Shown: positions 25,396-33,840 of the stretch, piece after piece
How the letters are laid out: every line of letters begins with the position of its first letter
Position numbering within the stretch: position 1 is the stretch's first letter
Origin: Actinacidiphila glaucinigra
GTDB lineage: Bacteria > Actinomycetota > Actinomycetes > Streptomycetales > Streptomycetaceae
Length of the DNA: 64,000 nt
Reading direction: 5' to 3'
Assembly: GCF_900188405.1 (NCBI RefSeq)
Contig: NZ_FZOF01000031.1
Span: 41,467-105,466 of the forward strand
Position numbers and translations under genes: made by a program
Notes under the pieces: generated by a model
Database searches by the model: none
The model's input: the letters and a program-made list of their open reading frames with translations, nothing else
What the model was told of the DNA's origin: nothing

Positions 25396-26784
25396 GTGCA
25401 TGCCCGGCTGCTGCCGCTGCTCATCGTCCTGATGGCCGGTGTGCTGCTGGCGCTCGGCTTCCCGCTCGCCGCCAGCCTGGCCGCCACCCAGCAGCAGCGG
25501 GTCGTCGTGGACCGCATCGACGACACCGCGCGCTTCGCCGCGCTCGCGCAGTACGTCAGCACCGACGGCGGCGGTGAACGGGAGAGCACGCTGCGGGCGG
25601 AGCTGCTGCAGTACCAGGAGGTCTACGGCATCAGGGCCGGTGTCTTCGGCCGCGACGGCAAGCCGATCGCCTCGGCCCCGGCCGGCTGGACACTGCCCAC
25701 CGGCGGCGAGGCCTTCACCGCGTACAGCGAGGCCCTCGCCGGGCGGCGCAGCCACGATCCCACGCAGATCTGGCCCTGGCAGCACCGCTCCCTGCCGGTC
25801 GCCTCCCCGGTCGTCCGGGACGGCGACGTCGTCGCGGTGGTGCTCACCGACTCCCCGACCGGCGCCATGCGCTCGCGCATCCTGCGCGGCTGGCTGCTGC
25901 TCGCGGCCGGTGAACTGGCCGCCATGATCGTGGCCGTCATGGCCGCCTTCCGGCTCACCGGCTGGGTGCTGCGCCCGGTGCGGGTGCTGGACCGGGTCAC
26001 CCACGACATCGCCACCGGCCGGATGAAGTCCCGGGTGGCCGTGTCCGGGGGGCCGCCCGAACTGCGGCGCCTGGCCAGGTCGTTCAACGAGATGGCCGAC
26101 AACGTCGAGGAGGTCCTCGACCAGCAGCGGGCCTTCGTCGCCGACGCCTCCCACCAGTTGCGCAACCCGCTGTCCGCGCTGCTGCTGAGGATCGAACTGC
26201 TGGGCCTGGAACTGCCCGACGGGCACGAGGAGATCGCCTCGGTCCAGGAGGAGGGCAAGCGCCTGGCCTCGGTCCTGGACGACCTGCTGGGCCTCGCCAC
26301 CGCCGAGCACGCCGAGGCCAACCTCGCCCTCACCGACATCGCCGCCCTCGCCGCGGAACGCGTCGAGGCGTGGCGGCCGGTCGCCGAGCGCGACGGTGTC
26401 GAACTCGGCTACGGGGGCGCCGCCGCGGTGACCGGCTGGGCGGACCCGGTGGCGCTGTCCAGCGCCCTCGACGCCGTGATCGACAACGCCGTGAAGTTCA
26501 CGCCGGGCGGCGGGCGCGTACGGGTCACCACCGAACTGCGGGGAGGCCCCGGAGCCATCGACGTGACCGTCGCCGACGGCGGCCCGGGGCTCACGGGGGA
26601 GGAACTGGCCCGCATCGGCGACCGCTTCTGGCGCAGCCCGCGTCACCAGAACGTGGACGGATCGGGTCTGGGCCTGTCCATCGCGCGGGTCCTGCTGGCC
26701 CAGGGCGGCGGCGGCATCGCCTTCGCCCCGAACGAGCCGCACGGGCTGCGCGTCACCCTGACGGTGCCGCGAACGGCTCCCTGA
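25396..26784 (+). CDS. Sensor histidine kinase partner of the glu-adjacent response regulator
   Basis: 462 aa from GTG 25396. Two membrane helices (about residues 5-27 and 170-192) enclose an extracellular sensor domain of about 140 residues. A HAMP linker follows, then the HisKA motif FVADASHQLRNPLSAL with His253, and an HATPase_c domain with N-box VIDNAVKFTPGGG and G boxes VADGGPGLTG and GSGLGLSIA. All residues for autophosphorylation are present. The last 32 nt overlap the 3' end of the convergent GntR gene. The signal is unknown; proximity to the glutamate importer suggests amino-acid or nutrient sensing. Confidence 0.92.
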   Translation: MHARLLPLLIVLMAGVLLALGFPLAASLAATQQQRVVVDRIDDTARFAALAQYVSTDGGGERESTLRAELLQYQEVYGIRAGVFGRDGKPIASAPAGWTLPTGGEAFTAYSEALAGRRSHDPTQIWPWQHRSLPVASPVVRDGDVVAVVLTDSPTGAMRSRILRGWLLLAAGELAAMIVAVMAAFRLTGWVLRPVRVLDRVTHDIATGRMKSRVAVSGGPPELRRLARSFNEMADNVEEVLDQQRAFVADASHQLRNPLSALLLRIELLGLELPDGHEEIASVQEEGKRLASVLDDLLGLATAEHAEANLALTDIAALAAERVEAWRPVAERDGVELGYGGAAAVTGWADPVALSSALDAVIDNAVKFTPGGGRVRVTTELRGGPGAIDVTVADGGPGLTGEELARIGDRFWRSPRHQNVDGSGLGLSIARVLLAQGGGGIAFAPNEPHGLRVTLTVPRTAP

Positions 26785-27526
26785 GCCCGGGGCCGGCCTG
26801 GCGGGCCAGCGGGTTGGAGCCGATCGAGTTGTGGATGCTGAAGTTGACCGCGTCCGAGCGGTAGCGGTCGTCCGACCACTCCACCGGGCGGCCCTTCTGC
26901 GTGGTGGTCACCCGGCGTACCCGCAGCAGCGGGCTGCCGCGCCGGACGCCCAGCAGCTCGCTGTCCCGGGTGCCGGCGGAGACGGCGTCGATCAGGTGCT
27001 CCCCGTAGGCGAAGACCAGGCCCATGTCCTCGTAAAGCCGCTGGGTGACGGACTCGCAGTCCGGCTCTATGCGCAGCACCGCGGGGGCGATCCAGTCGGC
27101 GTAGACGGTGCGCTCCACCAGGACGCGCTCACCGTCGAGACCGCGTACCCGCAGCACGTACAGCACGTCCGTGCCGGTGCGCAGGTGCAGGCGCGTGGCG
27201 TCCTCCGCGGAGGCCGGCCGGGTCTCGGTGCGGACCACGGTGCCGGAGGCGGCACGGCCCATGGCCCGCGCCCACTGGGCGAAGCTGCGCAGCTCCGCGA
27301 AGCTCTGACTGCGCCGGCTGGCCAGCACGACGCGGCGGGCGCCCTGGCGGGAGCCGATCAGGCCCTCCACGGTGAGCGCGGCGACGGCCTGGCGGACGGT
27401 CCCGCGGGAGACGCCGTACCGGGCGGCCAGTTCCGTCTCCGGGGGGAGCAGGGCACCGACGGTGTACTCCTCGTCGTCGATGGCCCGCCGGAGCTCCTCG
27501 GCGATCTCCTCGTGCCGTGCCGCCAC
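26753..27526 (-). CDS. GntR-family (HutC/UTRA subfamily) transcriptional regulator
   Basis: 257 aa from GTG 27526, preceded by GGAAGGGGG. The N-terminal winged helix-turn-helix is ALLPPETELAARYGVSRGTV and RQAVAALTVEGLIGSRQGA. The C-terminal UTRA ligand-binding domain (about residues 90-235) ends in GSPLLRVRRVTTTQKG and DRYRSDAVNFSIHN. HutC-type regulators repress a neighbouring catabolic or transport operon until a small ligand binds. The obvious target is the divergent ABC importer operon from 27807, whose leader holds a palindrome of the right type. Its 3' end overlaps that of the sensor kinase gene. Confidence 0.9.
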   Translation of the reverse strand: MAARHEEIAEELRRAIDDEEYTVGALLPPETELAARYGVSRGTVRQAVAALTVEGLIGSRQGARRVVLASRRSQSFAELRSFAQWARAMGRAASGTVVRTETRPASAEDATRLHLRTGTDVLYVLRVRGLDGERVLVERTVYADWIAPAVLRIEPDCESVTQRLYEDMGLVFAYGEHLIDAVSAGTRDSELLGVRRGSPLLRVRRVTTTQKGRPVEWSDDRYRSDAVNFSIHNSIGSNPLARQAGPGLREPFAAPSG

Positions 27527-27706
27527 TGCGCCCCCTTCCGTTCATGCACCGTCTGCGCACAACACCGCTCAGCGTAGACGAGCTTGGCGCCGATCGCGCG
27601 CAGGGGTTCACGGCTCCTTCGGGCCTGTCACCAGGTGCTTGGCCGAAAGGGGACGACTGCCCTCTGCAGGCTTGCCCAGGTTTTCCCGCCGTTTACGGAA
27701 AGGCCA

Positions 27707-27749
27707 TTGACGCCCGGCCTACTGAAGGCCAACTTGTTCGGACAAGTTG
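27707..27749 (+). promoter_or_regulatory. Candidate promoter and GntR operator of the ABC importer operon
   Basis: TTGACG (27707-27712) could be a -35. The perfect inverted repeat CAACTTGT (27730-27737) / ACAAGTTG (27742-27749) around TCGG overlaps the expected -10 position. Its GT-N4-AC centre fits HutC-subfamily sites. It lies 58 nt before the binding-protein start. Confidence 0.5.
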
Positions 27750-27806
27750 AAGCGCTCCCCGACCTCCCTGCCCTTCAGGACCCGACTTACCCTCCAGGAG
27801 ACTTCC

Positions 27807-28967
27807 GTGCCCGCGTCCCTTCCGAAGGCGGCCGCTCTCGCCGCCGGCCTCGCCGTGACCGCGCTGGCCCTCAGCGCCTGCGGTTCGGCCCCCACCACGC
27901 AGACCTCCGCCGACGGCAAGAACGGCAAGAGCGCGGCCACCGCGACCTCCGCCGAGGAATTCGGCGGCATGGACGCCCTGATCGCCGCCGCCAAGAAGGA
28001 GGGCACGCTCAACGCGATCGCCCTGCCTCGCGACTGGGCGAACTACGGCGCGCTGATCGACGGCTTCACCAAGAAGTACGGCATCAAGATCCAGAACGAG
28101 ACCCCGGACGCCGCCAGCCAGGACGAGATCAACGCCGTCACCTCCCGCAAGGGCCAGGACCGCGCCCCCGACGTCCTCGACCTCGGCGCGTCCTTCGCGA
28201 TCAGCGGTGCCCAGCAGGGCCTGTTCGCCCCCTACAAGGTCGCCTCCTACGACGACATCCCGGCCGCCCAGAAGGACGCCCAGGCCCGCTGGTACAACGA
28301 CTACGGCGGCTACGTCTCCATCGGCTGCGACGCCAAGCGCGTCAAGAACTGCCCGACCACCTTCGCCGACCTCCTCAAGCCCGAGTACAAGGGCCAGGTC
28401 GCGATGAACGGCAACCCGACCAAGTCCGGCTCCGCGTTCGGCGGCGTCTACGCGGCGGCGCTGGCCAACGGCGGCTCCTTCGACGACATCCAGCCCGGCA
28501 TCGACTTCTTCGGCAAGCTGAAGAAGAACGGCAACTACAACCCCGTCGAGTCCACCCCGGCCACGGTCGAGAAGGGCGAGACCCCGATCAGCATCGACTG
28601 GGACTACCTCAACGCCGGTTACGCCGAGGAGTTCGCCAGCAAGGGCGTGGACTGGAAGGTCTCCGTCCCGAGCGACGGCGAGTACGCCCAGTACTACGCG
28701 CAGGCGATCAACAAGGACGCCCCGCACCCGGCGGCCGCCCGCCTGTGGCAGGAGTACCTCTACAGCGCCGAGGGCCAGAACCTGTGGCTCGCCGGCTTCG
28801 CCCGCCCCGTCCTGATGCCCGCCATGGACAAGGCCGGCACCCTGGACAAGACCGCCGCCGCCAAGCTCCCCCCGGTCGCCGGCACCCCGTCCTTCCCGAC
28901 GGACGACCAGCAGAACAAGGCCAAGGAAGTGCTGGCCCAGGGCTGGGGCAAGGCCGTCTCCGGATGA
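27807..28967 (+). CDS. ABC transporter substrate-binding lipoprotein (Fe3+/polyamine/phosphonate-type, family 1)
   Basis: 386 aa from GTG 27807, chosen for CCAGGAG 6 nt upstream. The signal peptide AALAAGLAVTALALSACGS has a lipobox, so the mature protein is membrane-anchored outside. The mature domain (GGMDALIAAAKKEGTLNAIA; YAAALANGGSFDDIQPGIDF; ETPISIDWDYLNAGYAEEF) is of the type serving ferric iron, polyamine and 2-aminoethylphosphonate importers. No iron-binding tyrosine pair is evident. The stop overlaps the first permease start (ATGA). Context with a GntR regulator and a HAD/EEP hydrolase suggests a phosphorus-containing organic substrate, but this is inference. Confidence 0.85.
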   Translation: MPASLPKAAALAAGLAVTALALSACGSAPTTQTSADGKNGKSAATATSAEEFGGMDALIAAAKKEGTLNAIALPRDWANYGALIDGFTKKYGIKIQNETPDAASQDEINAVTSRKGQDRAPDVLDLGASFAISGAQQGLFAPYKVASYDDIPAAQKDAQARWYNDYGGYVSIGCDAKRVKNCPTTFADLLKPEYKGQVAMNGNPTKSGSAFGGVYAAALANGGSFDDIQPGIDFFGKLKKNGNYNPVESTPATVEKGETPISIDWDYLNAGYAEEFASKGVDWKVSVPSDGEYAQYYAQAINKDAPHPAAARLWQEYLYSAEGQNLWLAGFARPVLMPAMDKAGTLDKTAAAKLPPVAGTPSFPTDDQQNKAKEVLAQGWGKAVSG

Positions 28968-29872
28968 CCGACCCGATGACCGCCACCGCGGCGCCCGTCG
29001 CCGCCGCTGCCGGGGCCACCGCCCCGGCGCGGCGGCGCTCGGCCGGCTGGCTCGCGGTGGTCCCGCTGCTCGTCTTCGTGGCGATCAGCTTCGGGGCCCC
29101 CGCCGTCGCCATGGTCAACGGCGCCTTCACCGTCAAGGACCCCGCGAGCGGGGCCTCCTCGTACACCACGGCCAACCTGACGGCCTCCCTGCAGGGCGCT
29201 TACCTGACCGCCCTGTGGGGCAGCGTGAAGCTGTCCGGGCTCTCCGCCGCCATCGGCGCGGTGCTCGGGCTGCTGCTCGCCCAGGCCGTGGTGACCTCGC
29301 GCTTCCGCGCGCTGCGCGAAGCCGTGCTGACCGCGTCCGGCGTGCTCGCCAACTTCGGCGGGGTGCCGCTGGCCTTCGCCTTCGTGGCGACCCTGGGCAA
29401 CGCCGGTGTCCTCACCCGTCACTTCGGTCTCGACGAACACGGCTGGAGCCTCTACAGCTTCTGGGGCCTGGTCATCGTCTACCTCTACTTCCTCATCCCC
29501 CTCATGGTGCTCACCGTGACCCCGGCGCTGGAGGGGCTGCGCGTCCAGTGGCGCGAGGCCGCCCAGAACAACGGCGCCACCACCGGCCAGTACTGGCGGC
29601 ACGTCGCCCTGCCCGTGCTGGCCCCCTCGCTCCTCGGCGGCCTGGTGCTGCTCTTCGGCAGCGCCTTCGCCGCCTACGCCACCGCCGCGGCGATGGTCGG
29701 CAGCTCCGTGCCGCTGATCACCCTGCAGATCGCCGACGCCATCTCCGGCAACGTCCTGGTCGGACAGGAGAACGTGGCGCTCGCCCTGAGCCTCGACATG
29801 ATCGTCGTCGCCGGCCTGGTCATGGCGGTCTACCTGCCCCTGCAACGACGGAGCGCGCGATGGCTGGTCTGA
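28964..29872 (+). CDS. ABC transporter permease (first subunit)
   Basis: 302 aa from ATG 28964, overlapping the binding-protein stop by 4 nt. Six helices of the binding-protein-dependent transport family are seen, for example LAVVPLLVFVAISFGAPAVA and FWGLVIVYLYFLIPLMVL. The ATPase-contact loop is GLRVQWREAAQNNGATTGQY, an EAA-type motif, followed by HVALPVLAPSLLGGLVLLFG. It is the counterpart of PotB/PhnU-type subunits. The Ala-rich N terminus (TATAAPVAAAAG) is variable. Confidence 0.87.
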   Translation: MTDPMTATAAPVAAAAGATAPARRRSAGWLAVVPLLVFVAISFGAPAVAMVNGAFTVKDPASGASSYTTANLTASLQGAYLTALWGSVKLSGLSAAIGAVLGLLLAQAVVTSRFRALREAVLTASGVLANFGGVPLAFAFVATLGNAGVLTRHFGLDEHGWSLYSFWGLVIVYLYFLIPLMVLTVTPALEGLRVQWREAAQNNGATTGQYWRHVALPVLAPSLLGGLVLLFGSAFAAYATAAAMVGSSVPLITLQIADAISGNVLVGQENVALALSLDMIVVAGLVMAVYLPLQRRSARWLV

Positions 29873-30693
29873 CGGGCACACGGATCCGGCCCTGGCGCGG
29901 TGTCGTCCTCGCCGGTGCCGGCCTCTACTTCCTGGTGCCGCTGGCCGCCTCGGTGATCTTCACCGTGGACGTCCCCGGCCAGGGTGTCACCTTCGACGCG
30001 TACGGGCAGATCCTCAAGGCGGAGGGCTTCACCTCCAGCCTGCTGCTCTCCCTGGAGCTCGCGGCCGCCACCATCGCGGTCGTCCTGCTGCTGATGGTCC
30101 CCGCCATGGTCGCGCTGCGCCTGTCCGCGCCCCGGCTGCGCCCGCTGGTCGAGGTGATCTGCTCGCTGCCGCTGGTGGTGCCGCCGATCGCGCTGGTCGC
30201 CGGGGTCAGCAGCGTGCTGCGCTGGGGCCCCGAGCACCTGGCCAGCACGCCGTTCTTCCAGACCTTCGTGGCGATCCAGAACCCGGCCTTCCCGGTCGTC
30301 CTGGTGCTCACGTACGTCGTGATGGCGCTGCCCTTCGTGTTCCGGGCGCTGGACGCCGGGCTGCGGGCGGTGGACGTCCGCACCCTCGTCGAGGCCGCCC
30401 GGTCCTGCGGCGCGAACTGGCCTGCCGCCCTGATCCGGGTGGTGCTGCCGAACCTGCGCGGGGCGCTGCTCAACGCCTCCTTCCTCACCCTCGCTTTGGT
30501 GCTCGGCGAGTTCACCGTCGCACAGCTGCTGGGCTTCCAGCCCTTCGCGGTGTGGATCGTCACGGTCAGCGGCTCGCAGGCCCAGCTGTCGGTGGCCGTC
30601 TCGGTGCTCAGCCTGCTGGTCACCTGGCTGCTGCTGCTCGTCCTGGCCGCCGTCGGCGGACGCCGTCCCACCTCATCCGCCTCCCGGAAGTGA
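29860..30693 (+). CDS. ABC transporter permease (second subunit)
   Basis: 277 aa from ATG 29860, with GGAG just upstream. It overlaps the first permease gene by 13 nt in another frame. Six helices include VVLAGAGLYFLVPLAASVIF and VVLVLTYVVMALPFVFRAL. The EAA loop is RTLVEAARSCGANWPAALIR. It pairs with the preceding permease as in PotC/PhnV-type systems. The ATPase gene begins 7 nt downstream, so SBP, two permeases and ATPase form one tightly packed operon. Confidence 0.87.
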   Translation: MAGLTGTRIRPWRGVVLAGAGLYFLVPLAASVIFTVDVPGQGVTFDAYGQILKAEGFTSSLLLSLELAAATIAVVLLLMVPAMVALRLSAPRLRPLVEVICSLPLVVPPIALVAGVSSVLRWGPEHLASTPFFQTFVAIQNPAFPVVLVLTYVVMALPFVFRALDAGLRAVDVRTLVEAARSCGANWPAALIRVVLPNLRGALLNASFLTLALVLGEFTVAQLLGFQPFAVWIVTVSGSQAQLSVAVSVLSLLVTWLLLLVLAAVGGRRPTSSASRK

Positions 30694-30700
30694 CCGACAG

Positions 30701-31795
30701 ATGACCGACACCTCCCCCGCCCCGGTCGCCGACGCCGTGACCGTCGCGAGCAGCGGCGCCACCGTCGAGTTCCGGGCCCTGCGCCGCTCCTTCGGAACCA
30801 CCACCGCGCTCGACGGGCTGGACCTGACCGTCCGGCCCGGCGAACTCGTCGCGCTGCTCGGCCCGTCCGGCTGCGGCAAGACCACCGCGCTGCGCATGCT
30901 CGCCGGCTTCGAGCACCCCGACTCCGGCCAGGTCCTGGTCGACGGCGAGGACGTCACCAAGACCCCCGCCCACCGCCGCGACGCGGGCATGGTCTTCCAG
31001 TCCTACAGCCTCTTCCCGCACCTGAGCGCGGCCGACAACGTCGCCTTCGGGCTGCGCATGCGCAAGGTCGGCGCCGCCGAGCGGCGCAGCCGTGCCGCCG
31101 AGCTCCTGGAGCTCGTCGGCCTGCCGGACCACGGGGACCGCTACCCGCACCAGCTCTCCGGCGGCCAGCAGCAGCGCGTGGCCCTCGCCCGCGCCCTGGC
31201 GCTGCGCCCGCGCGTCCTGCTCCTGGACGAGCCGCTGAGCGCACTGGACGCCAAGGTGCGCACCACCCTCCGGGAGGAGATCCGCCGGCTGCAGCGCGAA
31301 CTCGGCATCACCACGCTGTTCGTGACGCACGACCAGGAGGAGGCACTGTCCATGGCGGACCGCGTCGCCGTCATGAACGCCGGGCGGATGGAGCAGTGCG
31401 CCGCCCCCGCCGAACTGTACGACCGCCCCGCCACCGCCTTCGTCGCCGAGTTCGTCGGCACCAACAGCCGCCTGCCGGGCCGGCTCACCGACGGCGGCCT
31501 CGTCGAGGTCCTCGGCCGGCGGCTGCCCGCCCAGGGTGACGTGCCCGCCGGCACCGAGGTGGACGTCCTCGTCCGCCCCGAAGCGGTGCGCGTGGACGCC
31601 GACCCCACCGGCGACGCGCGCGTCGTGGCGACCGCCTTCCTCGGCGCCGTCACCCGGGTGACCGTGCGACTGGCCGACGGCACCTCGGTCAAGGCCGACC
31701 TGGCCAGCTCCGAGGCCGCCGCCCTCCCGCCGGGCGCGACCGTCACCGTGTCCCTGCCCGACCGGCCCGTCCTGGTGACCGCGCGCGCCGTCTGA
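30701..31795 (+). CDS. ABC transporter ATP-binding protein (PotA/FbpC type)
   Basis: 364 aa. Walker A GPSGCGKTT, Q-loop GMVFQSYSLFPHLS, signature LSGGQQQRVALARALA, Walker B RVLLLDEPLSALD and switch FVTHDQEEALSMA are all intact. The C-terminal 110 residues form a TOBE regulatory domain (VLVRPEAVRV; TAFLGAVTRVTV), as in PotA, MalK and FbpC type ATPases. It energises the two upstream permeases. It is followed after about 48 nt by the HAD/EEP fusion gene on the same strand. Confidence 0.9.
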   Translation: MTDTSPAPVADAVTVASSGATVEFRALRRSFGTTTALDGLDLTVRPGELVALLGPSGCGKTTALRMLAGFEHPDSGQVLVDGEDVTKTPAHRRDAGMVFQSYSLFPHLSAADNVAFGLRMRKVGAAERRSRAAELLELVGLPDHGDRYPHQLSGGQQQRVALARALALRPRVLLLDEPLSALDAKVRTTLREEIRRLQRELGITTLFVTHDQEEALSMADRVAVMNAGRMEQCAAPAELYDRPATAFVAEFVGTNSRLPGRLTDGGLVEVLGRRLPAQGDVPAGTEVDVLVRPEAVRVDADPTGDARVVATAFLGAVTRVTVRLADGTSVKADLASSEAAALPPGATVTVSLPDRPVLVTARAV

Positions 31796-31843
31796 CCCCG
31801 ACCGCACTCCCATCCCCCCACACCGCTGATGAAAGAGAGCCCC

Positions 31844-33625
31844 GTGACCCACCCACCGCACCACCCGCTCCAGGCCGTCCTGTTCGACATGGACGGCACC
31901 CTCGTCGAAACCGAGGAGCTGTGGTGGGAGGCGGTCGCCGAGGTGGCCGCCGGGCTGGGGCACGTGCTCGGCGACGCGGACGTGACCGAGGTCCTCGGCC
32001 GCGCCGTCGAGCACACCGCCGCCCACCTGGTGAGCACGACCGGAACGGCGACCGGCGCCGACGAACTGGCCGCCGTCCTGCACCGGGAGTTCGCCGAGCG
32101 GGTCCGCGCCCGCACGGTGCCCCGCCCCGGCGCGCTGGAACTGCTGGACGAACTCGCCCGGCACGACATCCCCATCGCCCTGGTCTCGGCGTCCCCGCGC
32201 GACGTCGTGGACATCGTGCTGGCGGTGCTCGGCCCCGAGCGCTTCGCGGTCTCCCTCACCGCCGACGACACACCCCGCACCAAGCCCGCCCCCGACCCCT
32301 ACCTCGCCGCCGCCCACGCCCTCGGCGTGGACCCCGGCGCGTGCGTGGCCGTCGAGGACACCCCGACCGGCGTCGCCTCCGCCGAGGCCGCCGGCTGCCG
32401 GGTGCTCGCCGTGCCGTCCCTGGCGCCGATCGCCCCCGGCGCGGGCCGCGCGGTGCTCGGCAGCCTGGAACGGGCCGACGTCTTTCTGCTGCGGGCCCTG
32501 GTGGCGCAGCCGCCGTCCTTCCTGGTGCCCGCCTTCACCAGCCGCCGCGCCCGCGTCGGCGAGCCGTTCCGGACCACCGTCGCCGGGCTGCTGCGCGGCG
32601 CCCCGGTCACCTGCGCCAAGACCGAGGGCCCGGGCTGGGCACGGGTCTCCGCCGATGGCACCGTCACCGGGACCCCCGACGCGCCCGGCGACGCGGAGGT
32701 CACCGTCACCGCCACGGACGCCGACGGGCGCTCCGCCACCGTCACCGTGCGTGTGCCTGTCGTCGCGGCGGGCGAGCCGATGGTGCGCGAGCTGCGCGTC
32801 ATGAGCTGGAACCTGTGGCTCGGCGGCACCCGCGTCGACGACCACCGCGACAAGCAGCTGCGTGTGCTGCTCGACGCCGACGTGGACGTCGTCGGCCTGC
32901 AGGAGACGCGGACGCACTCCGCCAAGGAACTCGCCGAGGCCCTGGGCTGGGAGCACCACCAGGCGGGCGACAACCTCGGCGTCATCAGCCGCTACCCCGT
33001 CGTCTCCCGCCACGGCCTGCCCGCGAGCCCGTTCTACGGCGGCCTCGGCGCCACCGTCCGGCTCGACGAGGGCCGCGACGTCACGCTGTGGAGCGCGCAC
33101 CTCGACTACACCCCGTACGGCCCCTACGACGCCCTCCACGACCGGCAGCCGGTCGAGGTGCTCGTCGAACACGAGGCCGCCTCGGGACGCCTGGACCAGA
33201 TCCGGGACATCCTGCACGACATGGCAGGCGACCTCGCCGCCCGCGACACCGTCCCGGTCGTCCTCGTCGGCGACTTCAACGTCCCCTCCCACCTGGACTG
33301 GACCGCCGAGGCGGCGCCCCTGCGAGGCGGGTACGGACCCGTGCCCTGGCCCGTCACCCTCGCCACCGAGGCCGCCGGACTGCGCGACTCCTACCGCGAG
33401 GCCCACCCGGACCCCGTGCGCGACCCCGGCACCACCTGGTCACCGGTGAATCCCGAGCCCGAGCCGCAGGACCGGATCGACTACGTCCTGTACGCCGGGT
33501 CCGGCCTGCGGGTGCTGGACTCCACGACCCTGGTCACCGGGGAGCCCCGCCCCGAACCGCATGTAGCGGGCAACGCCTGGCCCTCCGACCACGCGGCCGT
33601 GGTCACCACGTTCGCCCTGCGGTGA
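31844..33625 (+). CDS. HAD phosphatase - Ig-like linker - EEP phosphodiesterase fusion
   Basis: 593 aa from GTG 31844, with AAGAGAG upstream; ATG 31829 has no such site. Residues about 8-215 are a HAD hydrolase of the phosphoglycolate-phosphatase type with all motifs: FDMDGTLVETE, ALVSASPRDV, TKPAPDPYLAA and VAVEDTPTGVASAEAAG. Residues about 225-305 resemble a putative-Ig (He_PIG-like) beta domain (GTVTGTPDAPGDAEVTVTAT). Residues about 310-593 are an endonuclease/exonuclease/phosphatase domain with VMSWNLWLGG, VVGLQET, LVGDFNVPS, DRIDYVLY and WPSDHAAVV, so it is catalytically complete. There is no signal peptide, so it acts in the cytoplasm. I infer two-step release of phosphate from a phosphodiester imported by the upstream ABC system: EEP first, HAD second. 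This order is not demonstrated. Confidence 0.82.
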   Translation: MTHPPHHPLQAVLFDMDGTLVETEELWWEAVAEVAAGLGHVLGDADVTEVLGRAVEHTAAHLVSTTGTATGADELAAVLHREFAERVRARTVPRPGALELLDELARHDIPIALVSASPRDVVDIVLAVLGPERFAVSLTADDTPRTKPAPDPYLAAAHALGVDPGACVAVEDTPTGVASAEAAGCRVLAVPSLAPIAPGAGRAVLGSLERADVFLLRALVAQPPSFLVPAFTSRRARVGEPFRTTVAGLLRGAPVTCAKTEGPGWARVSADGTVTGTPDAPGDAEVTVTATDADGRSATVTVRVPVVAAGEPMVRELRVMSWNLWLGGTRVDDHRDKQLRVLLDADVDVVGLQETRTHSAKELAEALGWEHHQAGDNLGVISRYPVVSRHGLPASPFYGGLGATVRLDEGRDVTLWSAHLDYTPYGPYDALHDRQPVEVLVEHEAASGRLDQIRDILHDMAGDLAARDTVPVVLVGDFNVPSHLDWTAEAAPLRGGYGPVPWPVTLATEAAGLRDSYREAHPDPVRDPGTTWSPVNPEPEPQDRIDYVLYAGSGLRVLDSTTLVTGEPRPEPHVAGNAWPSDHAAVVTTFALR

Positions 33626-33630
33626 CGGCC

Positions 33631-33661
33631 GCCCCGCGCGGCCGTCCGGGCCGCGCGGGGC
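33631..33661 (+). terminator. Terminator hairpin of the ABC-HAD/EEP operon
   Basis: Perfect 13-bp stem GCCCCGCGCGGCC (33631-33643) with GGCCGCGCGGGGC (33649-33661) around a 5-nt loop, starting 6 nt after the stop codon. It abuts the mobile-element-like repeat. Confidence 0.7.
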
Positions 33662-33840
33662 CTAGGTCGTGTCGTCAAATGAACGTCGGCCGCCCGGAGG
33701 GCGGGCCCAGCGGCGTCTGGTGCGGTGCATCGCAAGGCGGAGAGTCGTCCTCGTAGTGGGCTACTCGGACGATTCGACAACGCAGCGAGGTGCCGTGCCA
33801 GGCGCCGCTGGGCAGGCGAGCATTTGACGACACGGCCTAG
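33662..33840. mobile_element. MITE-like hairpin element, copy 1 (CTAG target duplication)
   Basis: The element spans 33666-33836 (171 bp) and is flanked on both sides by CTAG. The terminal inverted repeats GTCGTGTCGTCAAATG and GCCGTGTCGTCAAATG (read inward) differ at one base. Internal arms also pair, with CCCAGCGGCGTCTGG at left and CCAGGCGCCGCTGGG at right, and the centre GTAGTGGGCTAC is itself a small hairpin. It has no transposase. The 4-bp CTAG duplication is what IS5-group transposases make at YTAR targets. The right CTAG includes the stop codon of the kinase gene. Confidence 0.75.
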
